8,444 nt of DNA, taken from positions 1 to 8,444 of the forward strand of contig SOJG01000117.1 in assembly GCA_004375885.1 (NCBI GenBank), read 5' to 3'. Source of the DNA: Dehalococcoidia bacterium (lineage in GTDB: Bacteria; Chloroflexota; Dehalococcoidia; GIF9; AB-539-J10). Of the stretch, positions 6,901 to 8,444 are shown piece by piece (position 1 is the stretch's first letter; every line of letters starts with the position of its first letter). The translations under genes were made by a program, and so were the position numbers. The notes beneath the pieces were generated by a model. The model was not told the origin of the DNA. It saw nothing but the letters and a program-made list of their open reading frames with translations, and did no database searches.

Positions 6901-7884
6901 ACCACTGGGCTGCCTCGGGTGGAAGAGCTTTTTGAGGCCAGAATACCCAATAGCAATGCCATAATTTCCGAGATCGATGGCACGGTTGAAGTAGCTCATA
7001 CTGATGGAGAGAGTACAATCAAAGTCACTAGTTCTGAATTCTATCTGGACGAATACCCAATTCCACCAGGAGCGGAGCTAGCTGTGATAGATGGGCAATC
7101 GGTTGCTGCTGGCAGCATCCTCTTTTCTCTGCCCGGGCAGACCGACGAGAGATTGCCGGCTGCTACCCGCAAGAAGGGGAAGCAATCCCGACCCATAGCA
7201 GCTAGGGTAGCTGGGGAGGTCATCGCTGAGCGTGATCTTGTGTATGTGAGGTATGAAGAGAGGGAGGAAAGAGAATACAGCGTTGGCCGCGGTGCACATC
7301 TGCTTGTCGAGACAGGAGACAAGGTCAAGGCAGGCGACCGGCTTACTAGAGGGCCAATCGATCCTCACGATATCTTGCGCATCACGGGAAAACATGCCGT
7401 CCAACAATATGTGATTGATGAAATACAAAAAGTGTATCGGGCGCAAGGGGTGGCTATACATGATAAGCACATTGCCGTCATTGCCACGCGGATGTTGAGC
7501 AACGTGAGGATTGTCTCCTCAGGAGATACAAAGCTCTTGCCTGGCGAGTTAGTTGACCGATTTAACTATGAAGACATAAATGCCAAGGTGCTGGCCGAGG
7601 GAGGTGAGCCGGCGACGGCTCACGCTGCGCTTCTCGGGATAACTAGAGCCAGTTTAAGCAAGGAGAGTTGGCTGGCGGCCGCTTCCTTCCAGGAGACCGG
7701 CCGGGTTCTTGTTGATGCCGCGATCAAAGGGAAGCTGGATCGGCTTCGTGGTCTCAAAGAAAACGTTATTCTCGGTAAGCTCATCCCGTCTCGGATCCTC
7801 TCTGCTGGTCCTGATGATGGCAGAAGATTGACGGGGGGAGATGTCGATGAAGAGGAGACTGCCGATCTGGAGCCAGAGAGCTAG
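3964..7884 (+). CDS. rpoC: DNA-directed RNA polymerase subunit β'
   Basis: β' subunit, carrying the Mg-binding catalytic centre. From ATG 3964 it is 1306 aa; the first residues ([20 protein letters not shown]) are typical. Domains in order: zinc site 1 with C60, C62, C75, C78; clamp; charged coiled-coil stretch about 139-215; lid/rudder and [20 protein letters not shown] near 392; NRAPTLHR with R485; the catalytic loop with D520, D522, D524 in GADFDGD; funnel region; bridge helix about 811-840; zinc site 2 with C849, C922, C929, C932; trigger loop from 961 with H970; C-terminal SFQETGRVL and [13 protein letters not shown] blocks; an acidic tail 1291-1306. There is no large trigger-loop insertion as in E. 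coli. Oddities at near-invariant sites: G518 for Asn in NADFDGD, L564 for Gln in PSQD, L966-Q967 for Met-Arg in the trigger loop, and G814, T819, S826 in the bridge helix. All metal and zinc ligands are kept. The gene overlaps rpoB by 14 bases and ends with TAG TAG, in the same frame as ruvB. Confidence 0.98.
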   Translation: [1306 protein letters not shown]

Positions 7885-7902
7885 TAGAAGTCTGATTTCC
7901 AC

Positions 7903-7906
7903 AGGT
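7903..7906 (+). promoter_or_regulatory. Ribosome binding site of ruvB
   Basis: AGGT lies in the 27-base gap after rpoC, with the last G of AGG 6 bases before ATG 7912. The gap holds no hairpin followed by T residues and no clear promoter, so ruvB is probably read from the rpoBC transcript. Confidence 0.5.
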
Positions 7907-7911
7907 TAGCG

Positions 7912-8444
7912 ATGCGGCTCATTTCAGGTAAGGCAGGAACCGAAGATAGCTCGATTGACTTCGACCTTCGTCCCAGGCGACTTGGTGAATTCATAGGTCA
8001 AGAAAAACTCAAAGATAACCTGAAAATAGCTATTGTCGCCGCTCAAAAAAGGGGCGAGCCGCTGGATCATATCATCCTCTATGGGTCCCCCGGTTTGGGA
8101 AAGACTACCCTTGCCTACATCATCGCTGCTGAGATGGGAGTTAATATCAAGGTCAGTTCTGGGCCGGCGATAGAACGGACTGGAGACTTGGCAGCTATCC
8201 TTACCAATCTGCATGAGGGGGATATCCTTTTTATTGACGAGATACACAGGCTTAGCCATACAGTAGAAGAAAAACTCTATCCGGCAATGGAGGATTTCGC
8301 TTTTGACATCTTTTTGGGCAAGGGTCCAGCTGCTAGAGATTTGCGGCTGAGTTTGCCTCACTTTACCTTAATCGGGGCTACTACGCGCCTTGCTCTATTG
8401 AGTCCTCCCCTTCGTGATAGATTCGGGGTGACATATCATCTTGA
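7912..8444 (+). CDS. ruvB: Holliday junction branch migration ATPase RuvB, N-terminal part
   Basis: Cut by the right edge: 177 complete codons of a protein normally about 330-350 aa. RuvB is the AAA+ hexameric motor that, with RuvA, drives branch migration of Holliday junctions during recombinational repair. The start at ATG 7912 gives the usual short, variable N-terminus followed by DLRPRRLGEFIGQEKLKDNL. Visible motifs: Walker A GSPGLGKT (58-65), SSGPAIERTGDLAAILTNL (82-100), Walker B with LFIDEIHRL (106-114), YPAMEDF (123-129), sensor 1 GATTR (155-159), and PLRDRFG (166-172) with the likely arginine finger. Oddities: Ser replaces the usual second residue Pro in GPPGLGKT, Thr replaces Pro in ERPGDL, and RLALLSPP replaces RAGLLTSP after sensor 1. 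The missing half would hold the lid and the winged-helix DNA-binding domain. Identity is certain, family function is known, and co-transcription with rpoBC is inferred. Confidence 0.96.
   Translation, partial: MRLISGKAGTEDSSIDFDLRPRRLGEFIGQEKLKDNLKIAIVAAQKRGEPLDHIILYGSPGLGKTTLAYIIAAEMGVNIKVSSGPAIERTGDLAAILTNLHEGDILFIDEIHRLSHTVEEKLYPAMEDFAFDIFLGKGPAARDLRLSLPHFTLIGATTRLALLSPPLRDRFGVTYHL

Noticed and set aside
6370..6999. 209-codon open frame on the - strand inside rpoC
   Set aside because: It is antisense to the bridge-helix and trigger-loop coding region, has no recognisable family pattern, and the + strand frame is unequivocal β'.
7885..7911. Terminator or promoter between rpoC and ruvB
   Set aside because: The 27-base gap has no inverted repeat with T run and no pair of promoter hexamers.
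7924..8361. 145-codon open frame on the - strand over ruvB
   Set aside because: Shadow of the ruvB coding frame, which carries all RuvB motifs on the + strand.
1..8444. CRISPR arrays, tRNA or rRNA genes
   Set aside because: No regularly spaced repeats and no tRNA- or rRNA-like stretches were seen; almost all of the window is occupied by coding sequence.

Overview
The window reads left to right on the + strand as the end of an insertion sequence, a promoter region, the two large RNA polymerase core genes rpoB (β) and rpoC (β'), and the 5' part of ruvB, cut by the right edge. All supported genes lie on the + strand. Base composition looks close to balanced G+C. β (1201 aa) lacks the large lineage-specific insertions of E. 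coli β. β' (1306 aa) lacks the E. coli trigger-loop insertion and has a charged coiled-coil stretch near its N-terminal third. Together with the rpoC-ruvB adjacency this suggests a bacterium outside Proteobacteria, possibly Chloroflexota (Dehalococcoidia-like). That placement is a recollection-based guess, not a computed one.

Region by region: (1) 1-217 is the C-terminal part of an ISL3-type DDE transposase, broken by a one-base frameshift near position 73-76. The probable right end of the element is near 227. (2) 228-371 is a short leader. It has a strong sigma-A-type promoter (TTGACA, 17-base spacer, TAAACT), a weaker second promoter candidate and a small hairpin before rpoB. (3) 372-3977 is rpoB. 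(4) 3964-7884 is rpoC, overlapping rpoB by 14 bases and carrying its own strong ribosome binding site; it ends in two consecutive TAG stops. (5) 7912-8444 is ruvB, starting 27 bases after rpoC with no visible terminator, so it is probably co-transcribed.

β and β' together form the transcription catalytic core; RuvB is the ATP-driven motor of Holliday-junction branch migration. The most unusual signal is in β'. Several positions normally close to invariant around the nucleotide-binding site are replaced: the Asn of NADFDGD is Gly, the Gln of the PSQD motif is Leu, the Met-Arg pair of the trigger loop is Leu-Gln, and bridge-helix alanines are Gly, Thr and Ser. The metal-binding aspartates, zinc-site cysteines, catalytic-loop His and the β lysines are all kept, so the enzyme looks functional but with a remodelled substrate pocket. 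The insertion sequence sitting about 8 bases upstream of the rpoB -35 box is the other notable feature.
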